Source of the DNA: Arthrinium phaeospermum
Lineage: Eukaryota > Ascomycota > Sordariomycetes > Amphisphaeriales > Apiosporaceae
Assembly: GCA_006503535.1 (NCBI GenBank)
Contig: QYRS01000008.1
Coordinates: 1,860,001 to 1,924,000, forward strand
Length of the DNA: 64,000 nt
Reading direction: 5' to 3'
The first letter of the stretch is position 1; each line of letters begins with the position of its first letter. Below the pieces are notes generated by a model. It made no database searches and was not told the origin of the DNA. It worked only from the letters and a program-made list of their open reading frames with translations. A program made the translations under genes and the position numbers. Positions 48,601 through 60,062 of the stretch are shown one piece after another.

Positions 48601-50049
48601 GACCCCTCCAACGAAGATCCAAAACCTCTCTTCCTTTTTTCTTACGCATCCTTTTTTTTATTCCCCCCCAAAAGCTCGTGTGCCCGAGTCTCTCGCTTTT
48701 TCGTTGCATTATTTCTAAGCAGTCGTCTTTTTATTTTATTTCCGACTGTTTCGACGCTGTTTCCCCCCTCCTCCATTCCTCCACCTTCCCCAACGTTGTT
48801 GAGAAGCAGAAGAAACAGAACACGAACAACCCCTCGTATACCCAGCTGGCGCGCAGGTTTGCTGTAATCAACTCCCCATCGCATTCCCTCCCTCCCGTCG
48901 CTATTTGTCCGGCCGTCAGGGCTACTTTTGCGAGTCTCGCCTTTGGAGAAAACCGTCGACCTCGGCGCCCAGGTCCGCTTTAATAATCCACTTTTCGGCA
49001 TTTGCCTATTATACAACACCGCATCAGAGACATACTCGTCTCAGCGACTTCGCCTATTTGTGCAACTACAAATCAAAAACCACTCTCATAACCCTTTTTC
49101 TTGTTTGAAAGCCCGACCTTTCAGATTCAATTTTTACACGTCGCATTGCGTGGCAGTTTTACCGGACCATCTTGAGAAGAGTACTCGTTCAATCGTTACT
49201 ACCGACACTAGTGGAATTCGCGAATTAGGATTCAGGAACGAAAGGAATTTGGCCGACACGAACTACGGATTTGGCTTTTGTTCCAAAAACCCCGTCCGCC
49301 TCCTTAAAAACAGCTCCCAGGAAGACTTTGGTGGGTGAGAAAGACGCATCTGAGTGCAGGAAACCGAGTGTGGACCTGTGTCACCAAGGAAACGCAAACG
49401 ATATATCGATATTCCCGACGCTCTTCTTGTCTCTCTCTCCTAGAGAAACCATTCAGTCGGCTCCCACCCGAGCTGAGAACGAGCGAACCTAGCAGATTCA
49501 GTACCTCTGACTAGATTAAAACCGGACCTGTTTTTTCAGCGCCTAGGAAAAGAGAGAAGCTCTTCCTAGACTCCTGGACCCGACACTTAGGCCCAACCGA
49601 AAAAGGGGAGATAGGAAATAGGCTGCTTGCTTGCTGCTAGTGACGCACGCTGCCACATCCACACATATCGAATCTGGACCGATCCTAGTCCAACCTCACC
49701 AACTCTGTTGCACAACCCAAATTGAGCAACGCATCCCTTGACTCTGTTCCGAAGAGCCATCTAATTCAATTCTCAAGCCTGCGTGGGAACGGAAGCAGCC
49801 ATACAGGGGTTTTACCTTTCCACATTGTGCCTGCCCGGTCCGCATCTTTGCCAGGGACGATTACGGGCCGCTCCTGCTGACTCGACAAGTCAGTCTGCAA
49901 CTCGTTTTCTCTGCACTGTCGCGCCCTCTGTCAATCCAGTAGGCGAACAAGCACGCAAGAGAACGCACGCCTTTGCCAATTGATTTTGCGGCAATTGGCA
50001 GTTTGATCTACCAACAAACAACCCATCACCACATTTCTTGCATCTCACC
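48601..50049 (+). promoter_or_regulatory. Pyrimidine-rich promoter and probable long 5' leader
   Basis: A C/T-rich zone with long T runs at 48620-48790 (CTTCCTTTTTTCTTACG, CATCCTTTTTTTTATTCC) resembles core promoters of strongly regulated filamentous-fungal genes. The sequence from there to the ATG at 50050 is about 1.3 kb, contains several short upstream frames, and lacks any other gene. It is most simply a long leader of the downstream protein. Transcript data would be needed to set the start. Confidence 0.4.
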
Positions 50050-51465
50050 ATGAGTGCAGCGCTCGCCATGGCCCCTTCGCCGGCTCCTCACGATCGACCA
50101 GCGTATGCTGAGTTGGCGCCCGCCAACAACAACACCGCCAGCGCACCACCGGCTTCGTCGCCCTCTGTGCCTCGTACAGCCCTTCCTTCAGGCACACCGA
50201 ACGCTTCCATGTCCGCGCCGCGCAAAGGCAGCGGCAGCCCGACCAGGGGTGCACAGCCAACAAAGTCTTCTCCTCCCAGCGCGTAAGTTTCGATGAGCTG
50301 TGGGACCTTTTCATTATTGGTGTCTGAATCTTGCGCTGACATGTACCTTACCTTAGTTCACGAAATGCATCTGGCAGCGCCGCCCCGAAAATCTTCGTCA
50401 AGAAGGAGCCCAGCTCCCCAGATCTCCCCACAACGCGACACAGGCCGCGAAAGCTGGATCTCTCCAAGAACAGCGTCCTGACAGGTTCTGGTGCACAGAC
50501 GGCACGGCTCCCTGGCGGCCGAGACTCGCTCGGTATTCAGGAAGTCGGTCTCGCTTGCTTGTCTCCCGGCTTCGTGACACAAGACCCCATGATGAAGGAG
50601 CAGCTGCAGCGTAGTATGAATGTTCGCGAGCAGCAGCGACACATCATCGAGGCCAGACTCCAGCAGCAGTCGGCCAAGGGAGACGGTCCTGAGGCCAGCA
50701 AGGACAGTACCAACATGGGAGCCTTTGGAGTCAAGACACCCGGCATCTCGTCGAGACGCAACAAGGCCCCTCCTGGACTGAGCATCGTCGCACCATCCCA
50801 TGAACAGTTTGCCCACGAGCGGGTGATCCAGTCCGCTCCTCTCGGGCAAACTTTCACCGGCCGCCACAACCCCCCATGACCAGACATGTTGCCAACCAGC
50901 CCTCAAATCTGTCGGGGACGTCGCACATCCACCACGTTCCCGCACAGCAGACCGCAAACCGCCTGCCTCCTATTCACGATGTGTTTGGCCAGGGTCTCTC
51001 GGCCCACCCCGATTCGACGAACAACACCAGCAACAACGGTCGCACGCTGTACCCCGGATCCAGCCACGGCCCTCCCGCGTCTCCCGGCCAGGCTCCTCAG
51101 CAGTCTCAACCACCTATGTCTGCCAGGGCCCGAGAGTACCGATCTGCCGAGGAGGCCCAGCATGAGCTGACCGGTGGCCGACCTGAGCTTCTGCCCAAGA
51201 TTGTTCACTACACTGGCCACCAGCCTCCCACCCTCCCTCGCCACGCAATGGCATGCAAATGCAGGACCATAGCCGCAGCGCCAGCAAGAGACGTTCTCGA
51301 GCTGAGTACGAGGAGGGTGGCAGCCCTCCTCTGGGTCACGGTCCCTCGGCCACTCGACGCGCCGGGCCTTTCGGTGCCGGACGCGACAGTCCCGAGACCC
51401 AGCGGGCCAAGCGCGACGAGTTCCTGCGCATCTGCGAGCGCGCATGGGATCTGTTCCACTCTTGA
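50050..51465 (+). CDS. Disordered regulatory-type protein, frame broken twice at C runs
   Basis: Exon 1 is 50050-50282 and exon 2 begins at 50357 (GTAAGT donor, CTTAG acceptor, phase 2). As written, the frame stops at 50877-50879 just after a run of six C (50870-50875). Coding sequence resumes at once in another frame, and shifts again at ACCC (51231-51233) before reaching a natural stop at 51463-51465. At both points one missing C explains the shift, and protein character is continuous on each side; the total would be about 447 residues. The protein is Pro/Ser/Gln-rich with conserved-looking blocks: QDPMMKEQLQRSMNVREQQRHIIEARLQQ, APPGLSIVAPSHEQF, and a terminal KRDEFLRICERAWDLFHS. Basic patches (KKEP, KRRSR) suggest a nuclear regulator. 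I do not recognise the family. Sequencing error is likelier than a pseudogene. Confidence 0.7.
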
Positions 51466-53281
51466 GCCACGAGCATGGCAACATATCGGTTGGGCTCTCT
51501 GTATTTTTTACCACCTTACGAATCTTATGCCACGCTACGACTGCCACCTGGTGTATATCACAAACCACAAAAAAACACTCGTTGGTGAATTTCAGAGCAA
51601 TTGTTACGTATCTCGCAACAATTTGGAGCCCGGTTACCAGGCCTGTCTCTCGGCCGCCATCGCGATAATCACCTTACTCTAATGAAGGTATACGTTGGGG
51701 GACATCGGCGGGATTCCCTAGGATGTAATGTTTTGTATTACCTGACGGTGCCTCCGGGATCACACCAAAGGGCAAGGGCTGTGTTTCAGCGAGCGATTTG
51801 AGAGAGAGGCATCTTATTCTATATATATGGGTATGGTCACCCCCAAGGGCGTCGTCGCAGGGTGCTCTCATATGACGGGGCAACCAGGCAGCACCGGAGT
51901 TCTTATTGTTTTCGCAACAAGGAATGGCGCCTTCTTTTTTTTTTATTCTTACCAGGGTGGGCGGGCTACTTGGAAGTGGAAGGCGCACGATACCAGATAG
52001 GGGGTCGCCTATCAGTCAAGGTGTTTGCGGTTGATATTTGGAATTTGGGGAAACTAAAACATAACATGGCACGCAAGGTCAAGACAAAGAGAGGCATGCC
52101 AAGAAACGAAGAGCAAAGAATGGGAAACGTCGAGGAGGCACTCGTGTGTAACATGTTCCTCTTAACCTTGATGATGCCTTGGGGGAGGGAGAGTGTGCGT
52201 TGATAGAATCAGATCTTGGTTGGGGACGGCTGCCAACGGATGCGCTTCTAAGCGGATGGCTTGTAGTGTATACATAATGCGACCCCTTTTTCGCAATCAT
52301 GACTTGTCCTGAATTGTGTGCTTTCTGCGATTGACTGGCGATAACGTGAACTTCTCTATTTAACATGTCTAGTAGGCTCGAGTTGAACTCTTCCTATGTG
52401 GGATAGCAATGTTCCTTACACTGAAGTCTTGACCGCTTGGGTACTTGATGCTGTTCCTAGACCGTAGGTGCGTCTGATACGCTCTAGTTGAGCAATAAAT
52501 AATGACAATTCGTACAAGCACGTACCAGGATCGCCGTTTGGATTCTTGCATATTGTCCACGATGTCATTCCAGCAAGGAGGGTGGGTGCTTCATGGTAGC
52601 CAGGGAGTGGTATAAGAATGAACCAATACCCCTTATTATGTATGTGCACATCTATATCTGTGTGTGGTGGGAGCGAACATAGGAGATGGTCAGCAGGGAG
52701 TCTCTGTGGAATTCCATTGGAAAGGGAGAATAGGATAATCATCTGCCTTGGCTGGGAGAGTGAGGATACCTGGAAAGGGGGGAGGGAGAATAGGGGAAGT
52801 AGACATTTGACAAATCGGTCTTCGCGTGTCTTTGGCCACCACACCGAGTAATTATTTGGTATGCCTCTTTTCTTTCACCTTTTTCTGTTGTTGCTGTCGG
52901 CTGGCTAAAAGCTAGATGGAGGGTGTATTGGGGATTACGGTTGATGCTGATTGGCGATGTATGTACTTGCCGCTGTTGTTTTGGGTGGTGTTATCAATGA
53001 CTGGCTATGTACATGCTTTATTAACTGATACAACAGCGGGCATCTCATTACGAACCATATGTCGTGCATAGGTGTAGTGCGTGATTCTCGAGGTCTTTCA
53101 ACTTTGCTGGGTAGTTAGACATCTTCTGATGAATTTTATCGAGATAACGAATGTGCCTGTATGTCGGGTATATATATGTGTGTGTGTGAATGAAGAGAAA
53201 CCAGGTAAAGAGGTAGAAGATGGATAGACGGTAGAGGGCGTAGAAAAGAAAAAAGAAAGGATATTTTGAAAAACAAAAAAG
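51466..53281. other. Intergenic region, 3' flank
   Basis: AT-rich 3' flank of the frameshifted gene with GTATATATATGTG-type stretches (around 51820 and 53167). Frames such as 51862-52203 and 52416-52844 are random in character. No supported feature except the tRNA-like gene that follows. Confidence 0.45.
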
Positions 53282-53366
53282 TGACCGCAGAGGGAGTCGA
53301 ACCCTCTTGCCTTTAAGTATAATATGAAATAATGAATACTAACCGCTAGGCTACACCGGCCCGGTC
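53282..53366 (-). tRNA. tRNA-like Pol III gene, copy B, isotype unassigned
   Basis: Second copy of the element at 41.1 kb, on the same strand. Its 5' part (TTGACCGGGCCGGTGTAGC and on) and 3' part with the T arm GAGGG-TTCGACT-CCCTC and CGGTCAC are essentially identical. The T loop has G in place of A. The internal stem reads AGTAT/ATACT, where copy A has AGTAT/ATGCT, so the pairing is kept by a U-A to U-G change. The loop is three bases longer and diverged. A T-run terminator follows (53275-53280 as A on the plus strand). Conservation of stems but not loop favours a functional RNA gene over a decayed repeat. Confidence 0.5.
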
Positions 53367-55891
53367 AAGGGATGTCTATGTCAACTCGATTTATAAACCC
53401 CGGGTCATGTTGAGGTTGCTTCGTTCTTCGGGTGGGTGGTGTATTCAGAGTTTGTCGGGGCCGTGGTAGGATAGGGGGGAAGGGGGAGGACAGACCAGTG
53501 CGAGAAGATGGGGAACAACCTTCTCCGCCTCCACTCTGTAGTGCTCCTTTGCTTACTTGTTTCTATCAGGAAACATTTCTTACTTATTATGTTTTTCAAT
53601 TGGCCTGATCTGACCTGGCAGGCCTGCTTCCAATCGTTCTGCGTTCGTGGCGCGGATTGAGAAGCACATTCTGAGAGGGAGGAAAGAGCCATCGATGGCT
53701 ATTTCGCAGCGGCTCGTGGTGTAGGCATTTGGAAGGGGAGTGACGATTCTTCTCTATTCTCACCAGAGAGAAAATGAGTTCGCTCGTACAGACAACGAAT
53801 AGACAGGAGAGTCGAGCAGGCCCAAGCCAGGCTTGGGGGTGTGTTCCTATGTCTACGGGAGATGCGGAAGAGTGATCGATACCCGAATACAGATTACAGA
53901 TTACAGGTGCATAGGGATATCATAGAGTAAGAAGAAAAAAAAGGGGATTGTCATGGTTATTGAGAATGTACGGTTTGTTTAGCCCTAGCCATTGCTGCTT
54001 CCGCGCGTTGCCCTCTCTCACCCCCCAACTCCCATCATCATCATGCACCATTACCGGGAGTAAGAAGAGAGCTTCATGTTCATTGAACCTGGCTTACCGG
54101 GCTTTCGCTCACACGCACACAGCAAGCAATCTACGTAGTCAGGTATACGTAACAGTAGGCGTAAGTCTGCCCGTATGCACAGGGTAGACTCGAAACCAAA
54201 CATCCATCATCACTCGAAAATGTATATAATTATCGTGATTTCTCTCCCTAGTCCGTATAAACCCAGTAATACACAATTTGTGATTTTCCCAGAAACAGCC
54301 GCGTCTTGCTATTGTAATAATCTCGTCGTGATAACCTGCCACGTTACACCTCGTAACCCGTCCGTCCCCGCGATTCTTCCCCCCTAAATACCAGGACATG
54401 CATGCATGCCCATCCATCCATCCATCAAAACCAACGCATCGTGTTGTTATATCTTGTCCATCGAGCAAAACAGTCTCAACGAATAAATGCCAAGCAGATC
54501 CAGACCGTCATCATCCCCCTCCCCCGGTTATCCTTAGTTTCAATCGGAAACAAGTTTCTACACAGCATGATGCGACGTCCGCATAAACAAGTTCAGACGA
54601 GAGAGAGGATCTGTCTCCCTCGCTCTCTCTCTCTCGCCCGAGTCGGGATGAAACTGTTCGTGAGGTGGCTTAGACTGGAGGGTGGTCTTTTACCCCATGC
54701 AACCCCATGTCCCGGGCATGCCCGGCCCCGGCCGGGGTCGATTCGCCAAGCGGGGGAACAAGGAACAAGGGGGACAAGGGAGAAAGAAGAGAGGTATCCA
54801 TGCAACTCAAAACGCGTAACAGGTATAGTCGTTGCTTTAGGGCCGCAAGTCCGCTTGGGCTGCGCCACGACCTGATCACCGGGTTTGATGAGCTCCAGAG
54901 TCGGAATGGACGTCTGGTCGGCTTGGTAAGCAACCGCCGGAAGATGCCTTGTGGCTATGCTGATGCTAGGAATAGCCCCAAGGGTCAAGTGCGAATCTAA
55001 AAAGACAACTGACACTAACAAGTCAATGACACGCATTCGAGTAGGCAACTAGAGTCTTGGTTTTTCATTCGCTCAGTAGGGTTGTCTATGAACCCGTCTC
55101 GTAACACCAATTTTAGGCCCGGTTTGTCGCAGAGTAGCTCTGGGCGGGACATCGCTAGGACAGAGAGAGAGTAGGAGCTTCTGAAGATAGGACAGCTTGA
55201 TTCCAACAGCAAACAGAGTATATCAGCCACCCTTCTTCTTGCCAAGATCCCCAACCCGTTCCCCCCAAAATTGTGGCACAGTAGCCCCGATGCCCCCTTT
55301 AACCCCGTCCGCCAGCGCCATGAAGAGACCGAGAACCCTGAGTTGCCATGGTCGTGTGTTCCAGGCAAACCGAACGAGTGAACCGCCCAGTGCCTATCCG
55401 TGAGTTTGCATGTCCCGGGTGATGCGAGTCTGTTGTTACAAATAGTAGAGCCATCGCTGTGACGCTCGCTCGCAGTACGCATGGCGCAATCGTACCCTAT
55501 CCTATCGATGCGCTGCGCGGTGGGATCCTGGCTTTCCGGCATAGTAATATGGCTTGTAGTGTAGTGAAAAAAAAGAAGACTCGACAATGGAAGGTAGACC
55601 AAGAAAAGACCAACGACTGGAAACAATGGGGGAAAACACCTCAAACTCCGTTGCTCAAGTGCAGAGAAAAAGCCGTTCAGTCGTGAATAAAGGAAACCAC
55701 GAGCTTCAGACCGGAACGCTCATATGCTGATGATGATATCAAGTGAAACGCACCACTGACCATCTACTGGATGGGTAACAGATGCAGGTATCCCTCAATC
55801 TTGGATGGATGATAGATGGACGGATGGGAAACGGTAGCGACTGGATTGCCTCGTCATGGCCGAGGCTTTGACAAGAGATTCCAGCAACATC
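53367..55891. other. Intergenic region
   Basis: No gene supported. Contains a (CATC)n-like run at 54410-54427, and GA/CT-rich stretches near 54600-54640 and 54760-54800. Frames at 54402-54875 and 55015-55644 overlap antisense frames and show no domain. Confidence 0.45.
54410..54427. repeat. (CATC)n microsatellite
   Basis: Four tandem CCAT/CATC units after a GCATGCATGC palindrome in non-coding sequence. Confidence 0.75.
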
Positions 55892-57415
55892 TCAAAGACC
55901 CTCTTCGCCGGCCTTGCAGATCTTGATCTCGCGGCCCCACTCCGACTTCAGGACTTGCGATGCCGTAATCCGTCTTGACGGGTTGGGGTCTAGTATAGAA
56001 TAGATCACGTTGCGGCACCGAGCCTGTGGAGTATGTTCAGCAAATCGGTCACGACGGGGAGCAAGAGCACAGCTCGAATCACAACTTACACGGTGGAGGG
56101 ACTCTATTGGCCCATACCCCTCTTCGTCACGGCGGCCTTCCAGGTACCGCTCGTAAAACTCATCCTCTTCCTTCTTCGCAACACGCCACAAGTGGCGGCC
56201 GGTCCGCATTGCCATGTAAATAACGCCGCATGCCCAAATGTCGACCGCACGAGCGTCGAATTCCTTATCGATGTACTCTTCGGGAGCGATGTAGGGTGCC
56301 GATCCGCAAAGCCCGGATACCATGTGGGCGTCGTTCTCCCAAGCCATACGGAAACACTCGCCGTTGCCAAAGTCGGTGATCTTCAGCGCTCCGTGGGAAG
56401 TCAGAAGCAGGTTTTCGGGCTTCAGATCACGGTGAGCAACGCCCATCTCGTGCATGTATTCCACACCGCGCATCATCTGTTTGAAGTAACAATCGGCCTC
56501 TTGCACCTCCAGCTTGCCAGCTGCGAGAACCAGCGTGTACAGATCACCGCCGGAACAGTACTCCATCACTTCGCAGTAGTCGCCCTTCTGATCCTTGAGC
56601 AAATCCAGAGTGTGGATGACGTTGGGGTGACGGAGCGAGGAAGAGATGCAAAACTCGGCCGTAAGTCGCTTGCTGTACTTCTTCTCCGTCTCCTCGGGCC
56701 GGCGGCGGAACTCCTTGACGGCAAACAGCTTTTCTCCGGTGTCGACCTTCTTGTGGGATATCCTCACGATACCGAACGCACCGCGGCCCACAACTTCCTG
56801 GCACTTGCCGTATTTCTCCACCAGGGTTGTGCTGGCGTTAGGGCCGTCCTTCCTGTCTCTTGCAAGTGCATCCTTTTCCTGCTGCAGGGTGTCCACCCAG
56901 CTAGAGACCAGTGAGAGGTCGGCCTCGGGTGCCTCCTGCTTCCTGCCGAGCAAAGACTTCCACATGTCCGTGAGTTTCTCCTGGCGCCGGCTGCCCTTCA
57001 AGTGGTGTTCATGGCCGCCCTGCACGTTCGGGTTGACGACATATCGCTGCTGGCTGTGGTGCGATCTTGACGAGGCAGTAGTCCCGGAGCCTTCCACCGA
57101 CTTGTTCGTAAGCGAGTTTTGGCGTGCAGGGGTGGGAACGGGCTTCAATGGCGTAGTCCTGCCATCGCCGTTGGGCGACTCTGTGCCGGGACTCTTGGTC
57201 ATGTCGCCCTTGTTGGAGAACATCCGGGTGAGGCGGTCCTTGACCGAGGCCTTGGGGGGCCCCTCGGGACTGAGGAGGCCGCCGTTGACGGCATTGCCAT
57301 TTTGGGTCGGCTTGAGGTGCGGCGATCTTTCAACCGACTTGATCGAGGACGGGTGAGAGGCGGTTGGAGACGACGTCTTTTCCGATGCGCTCGTCATGGT
57401 GGATGAAGGCGACAT
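55892..57415 (-). CDS. SAT4/HAL4-type (NPR/HAL family) serine/threonine kinase
   Basis: Two exons: 57415-56090 and 56023-55892, give 485 residues. The first 195 residues are Ser/Pro/Thr-rich and disordered. The kinase domain then begins with the Gly loop VGRGAFGIV (residues 209-217). It shows the ATP-binding Lys234 in FAVKEF, Glu254 of helix C, HRD at 328-330 followed by LKPEN, and DFG at 348-350, so it is catalytically complete. The [20 protein letters not shown] stretch and [12 protein letters not shown] are typical of the fungal HAL/NPR family, which controls potassium uptake and nutrient-permease stability at the plasma membrane. The 66-nt intron (GTAAGT...CACAG) has no stop and a length divisible by three. 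Retention would insert 22 residues between SLHR and [13 protein letters not shown] in the C-lobe. Confidence 0.93.
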   Translation of the reverse strand: MSPSSTMTSASEKTSSPTASHPSSIKSVERSPHLKPTQNGNAVNGGLLSPEGPPKASVKDRLTRMFSNKGDMTKSPGTESPNGDGRTTPLKPVPTPARQNSLTNKSVEGSGTTASSRSHHSQQRYVVNPNVQGGHEHHLKGSRRQEKLTDMWKSLLGRKQEAPEADLSLVSSWVDTLQQEKDALARDRKDGPNASTTLVEKYGKCQEVVGRGAFGIVRISHKKVDTGEKLFAVKEFRRRPEETEKKYSKRLTAEFCISSSLRHPNVIHTLDLLKDQKGDYCEVMEYCSGGDLYTLVLAAGKLEVQEADCYFKQMMRGVEYMHEMGVAHRDLKPENLLLTSHGALKITDFGNGECFRMAWENDAHMVSGLCGSAPYIAPEEYIDKEFDARAVDIWACGVIYMAMRTGRHLWRVAKKEEDEFYERYLEGRRDEEGYGPIESLHRVSCDSSCALAPRRDRFAEHTPQARCRNVIYSILDPNPSRRITASQVLKSEWGREIKICKAGEEGL

Positions 57416-58225
57416 GTTTTGTTGAAGAGGAATTCCTTTCCTTGTCGAGAGCTAAGCAAAAAACCCAAGACGGGCGTGGGGTCCGCGGGGCTGGGCAAAG
57501 ACTGGGCTGAGGAATGCGCGCGGGCGAATTAGAGGGGTTTCGCTCGATGACGATGAGTGGTTTGCTTGGGCAGGTTCAGCTGAGATGCGATGTTGCAAGG
57601 TATTGGTTACGGGGCGGCGAAGAATCGCCAGGGGTGGGCTAAGCCCAGGAAGACGGCGAAACGCAAATGATGGGTTTCAAAACGGCAAGCAGGCTGAGAT
57701 TTTTTCTTTTTCGTTGTTTTCCCTCTGGAAAACCAGACAGGAAGAGGGAGGGAGAAGAGGAGCGGGAAGTAATAAGAGAGGTAAATTTGCAGGTCAACTG
57801 AGTCTTAGGTGGCTCCCCTGCTCCAGTCCAGTGCCTAGGCGGTAGTTTAGGTAGGCTTAGGCCGTGTAGGTTAAGTACTGTCAAGTACTGGGGTACAAGA
57901 GGACAAAGGCCGGTCCCAGTGTAATCCAGGCGGTGCGCGAGGTGAGAGTGTGGGGAGGCCGAGAGTCGTTTAGCAGCCAAGGGTACGGACGGTATGTACG
58001 GACGGTTTTGGTTTCTTGTAGGGCAGCGAGAAGTATGTACTGTACTGTAGGCTGGCTGGTGCTGGTCGGTCAGGATAAACAGACAAGACGGGAGTGCTAT
58101 GCGCTACGCTTCGGAATGCAAGCTTGGCGGCAGGTGAACAGCGCAGGGTGAATAAGATGCGTGGTCCTTGCAAATGGAGGGCCCGGGCCTGCTATGGTAA
58201 TGGGGTTTCTTTATTTCAATTTTCG

Positions 58226-58243
58226 TCTTCTTCTTCTTCTTCG
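58226..58243. repeat. (CTT)n microsatellite
   Basis: Five to six CTT units (TCTTCTTCTTCTTCTTC) in non-coding sequence upstream of the kinase gene. Confidence 0.8.
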
Positions 58244-58388
58244 ACTCAGGTGACAGGCGACAGTGATGATGATGATGAGGCCACTGGGACAAGTAACACT
58301 AGCAGCAGCAATGGATGCCACGGTAGAGGGAGAGGGAGGGAGAGAGCCAGGCGCGAACAGGTGACTAATGATCAATAGGTGGATTGGT

Positions 58389-58412
58389 AGTGGTGGTGGT
58401 GGTGGTGGTGAT
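58389..58412. repeat. (TGG)n microsatellite
   Basis: About seven consecutive TGG/GGT units followed by degenerate copies. The G-rich strand could form a quadruplex-like fold. No gene overlaps it. Confidence 0.8.
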
Positions 58413-60047
58413 GGTGAGGTGAGAGTAATGCGGCGAAGCTTCTCTCGCTTTTTGCCCTTGTTGGTTAGTGGTCTTGGGTAGGGACTACGCCGAACTTTCA
58501 CTCGGAGCAACTCCTATTCAGCTGGGCGGCCGACGACGAGGAGGAACCTGGATGTGGTTCCAGCGAATGTTAGAGGACGAGCAGGGGAGAGTTGATGCAA
58601 CTCCTTCGCGTGTTCGGGTCGAGGACGGTCATTGTTAGACGTCAAGGTTTATTGCAAAATTCGTCGGCCAGACCACCAACAACAACGACAACTGCACTGC
58701 ACTGGACACACGCTGCACACACGGACAAGACGCTTTTCTGTCTCCAGTCTCGCTCGCTCGCTCTGATCCTCTCTCTTGCCCTCGAGAAGAAGAAGCGTAA
58801 TAGGTACGTACTCTGTCTGGAGGGGTGGGCTAGGTTCAAGGAGGTAGATCGGGCGGATGGTAGGTATGTGGTAAGGGCAGTAGCAGCACTCCAGCAGCAG
58901 GTTCTTCTGGCAGGGCAAGGAATGATAATGTAATCAACTGTAATGTAATGTAATGGTGGAATAGACTTGGGTTTCTGGCAAGATACAGTGGGGATTGCTG
59001 GCTTGTGGGCAAGTAAACGACGGGGCCGGGCAGGGACAAGTGACAACAGCTAGGCGGAAGGTAGTATGATCGCAGAAAAGTGGGATGGTGCCCTCTCTTT
59101 AGGCCGGGAAGACGGACAAGATCTATTAGTGGAAATGGATTTTTTTTTCTTCTTGTCTTGACGGGCAACGGTGTGAAAGGAGGAGCTTGCAGACGAAAGG
59201 CAAAAAGGGAAAGGAGGAAAGAGAGTCAAAAGAGGTGTAAAGTGGCGACAGGCGGCCTCTCAAGTAATAACGTACAGCAAACCTTGGAAAATGAGCTTAT
59301 TAGGGTCTTGGGAGTCTTGGTCTTTTCTTGGGACTGCTCTTTGTGTCGAGGGAGGTGGGAGGGGGGTGGAAATCTTTCTTTCCCCTACTCACCTCCAGTC
59401 TTTTGGAGCCTACCAACTAACAACTGAGAGAGGTCCATGCTGCCTGCTGATGCTGATGCTACTGCTGCTGCTGTACCCCGTTCTCCCGTGGTCAAGACTA
59501 CCTACCTGCTACTTCGCTCAGGCTGCATCCGTCAATGACCCATCTGCACGCCTCATGTACCCTTGGCTGCTAGCGAGGTGTAGGTACGGTATGTAGTCTA
59601 GGTAGGAGTTAGGTAGTGTATTTGTATGCATGTAACCTTCCTAAGGTACGTGCATTACTGTGGTTTCCCTTAACGACACCTATCGGAATCATGGACGTAT
59701 ACAGTAATATAACTTGTCAGATCCCATCCCACACCACCAGGGCCAATCTGAAGGCGATAGAGCACGCAATGAGCAAGCAGTCAGATCCCTTTCAGACCAT
59801 AGCTTTTTCCGGAGGGTGGGACACGCAGACACGGCCTGGTTCATGGTCGGGGTACATGTCAAAAAATAGCACAAGCGCGCTTCCGCCGACGCCCCTTCCT
59901 GCAGACCTTACCATGCAGCCCGTATGCATACTTACCATATCACCACACCCTCCTCTCCGCCGAGGATATGTAATCATTATCACAGAATTGGTTTGCGATG
60001 GGGGTAAAAATGAGGAGATCCTGCTGAAGAAACATCGAGAAAGGGAG

Positions 60048-60062
60048 AAGGAGAGAGAGAGG
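60048..60062. repeat. (GA)n microsatellite
   Basis: GGAGAGAGAGAGAG run in a purine-rich non-coding stretch. Confidence 0.75.

Noticed and set aside
50559..50879. Separate gene ending at the stop at 50877
   Set aside because: Protein character continues directly in the next frame and both breaks sit at C runs, so one gene with two frame breaks is simpler.
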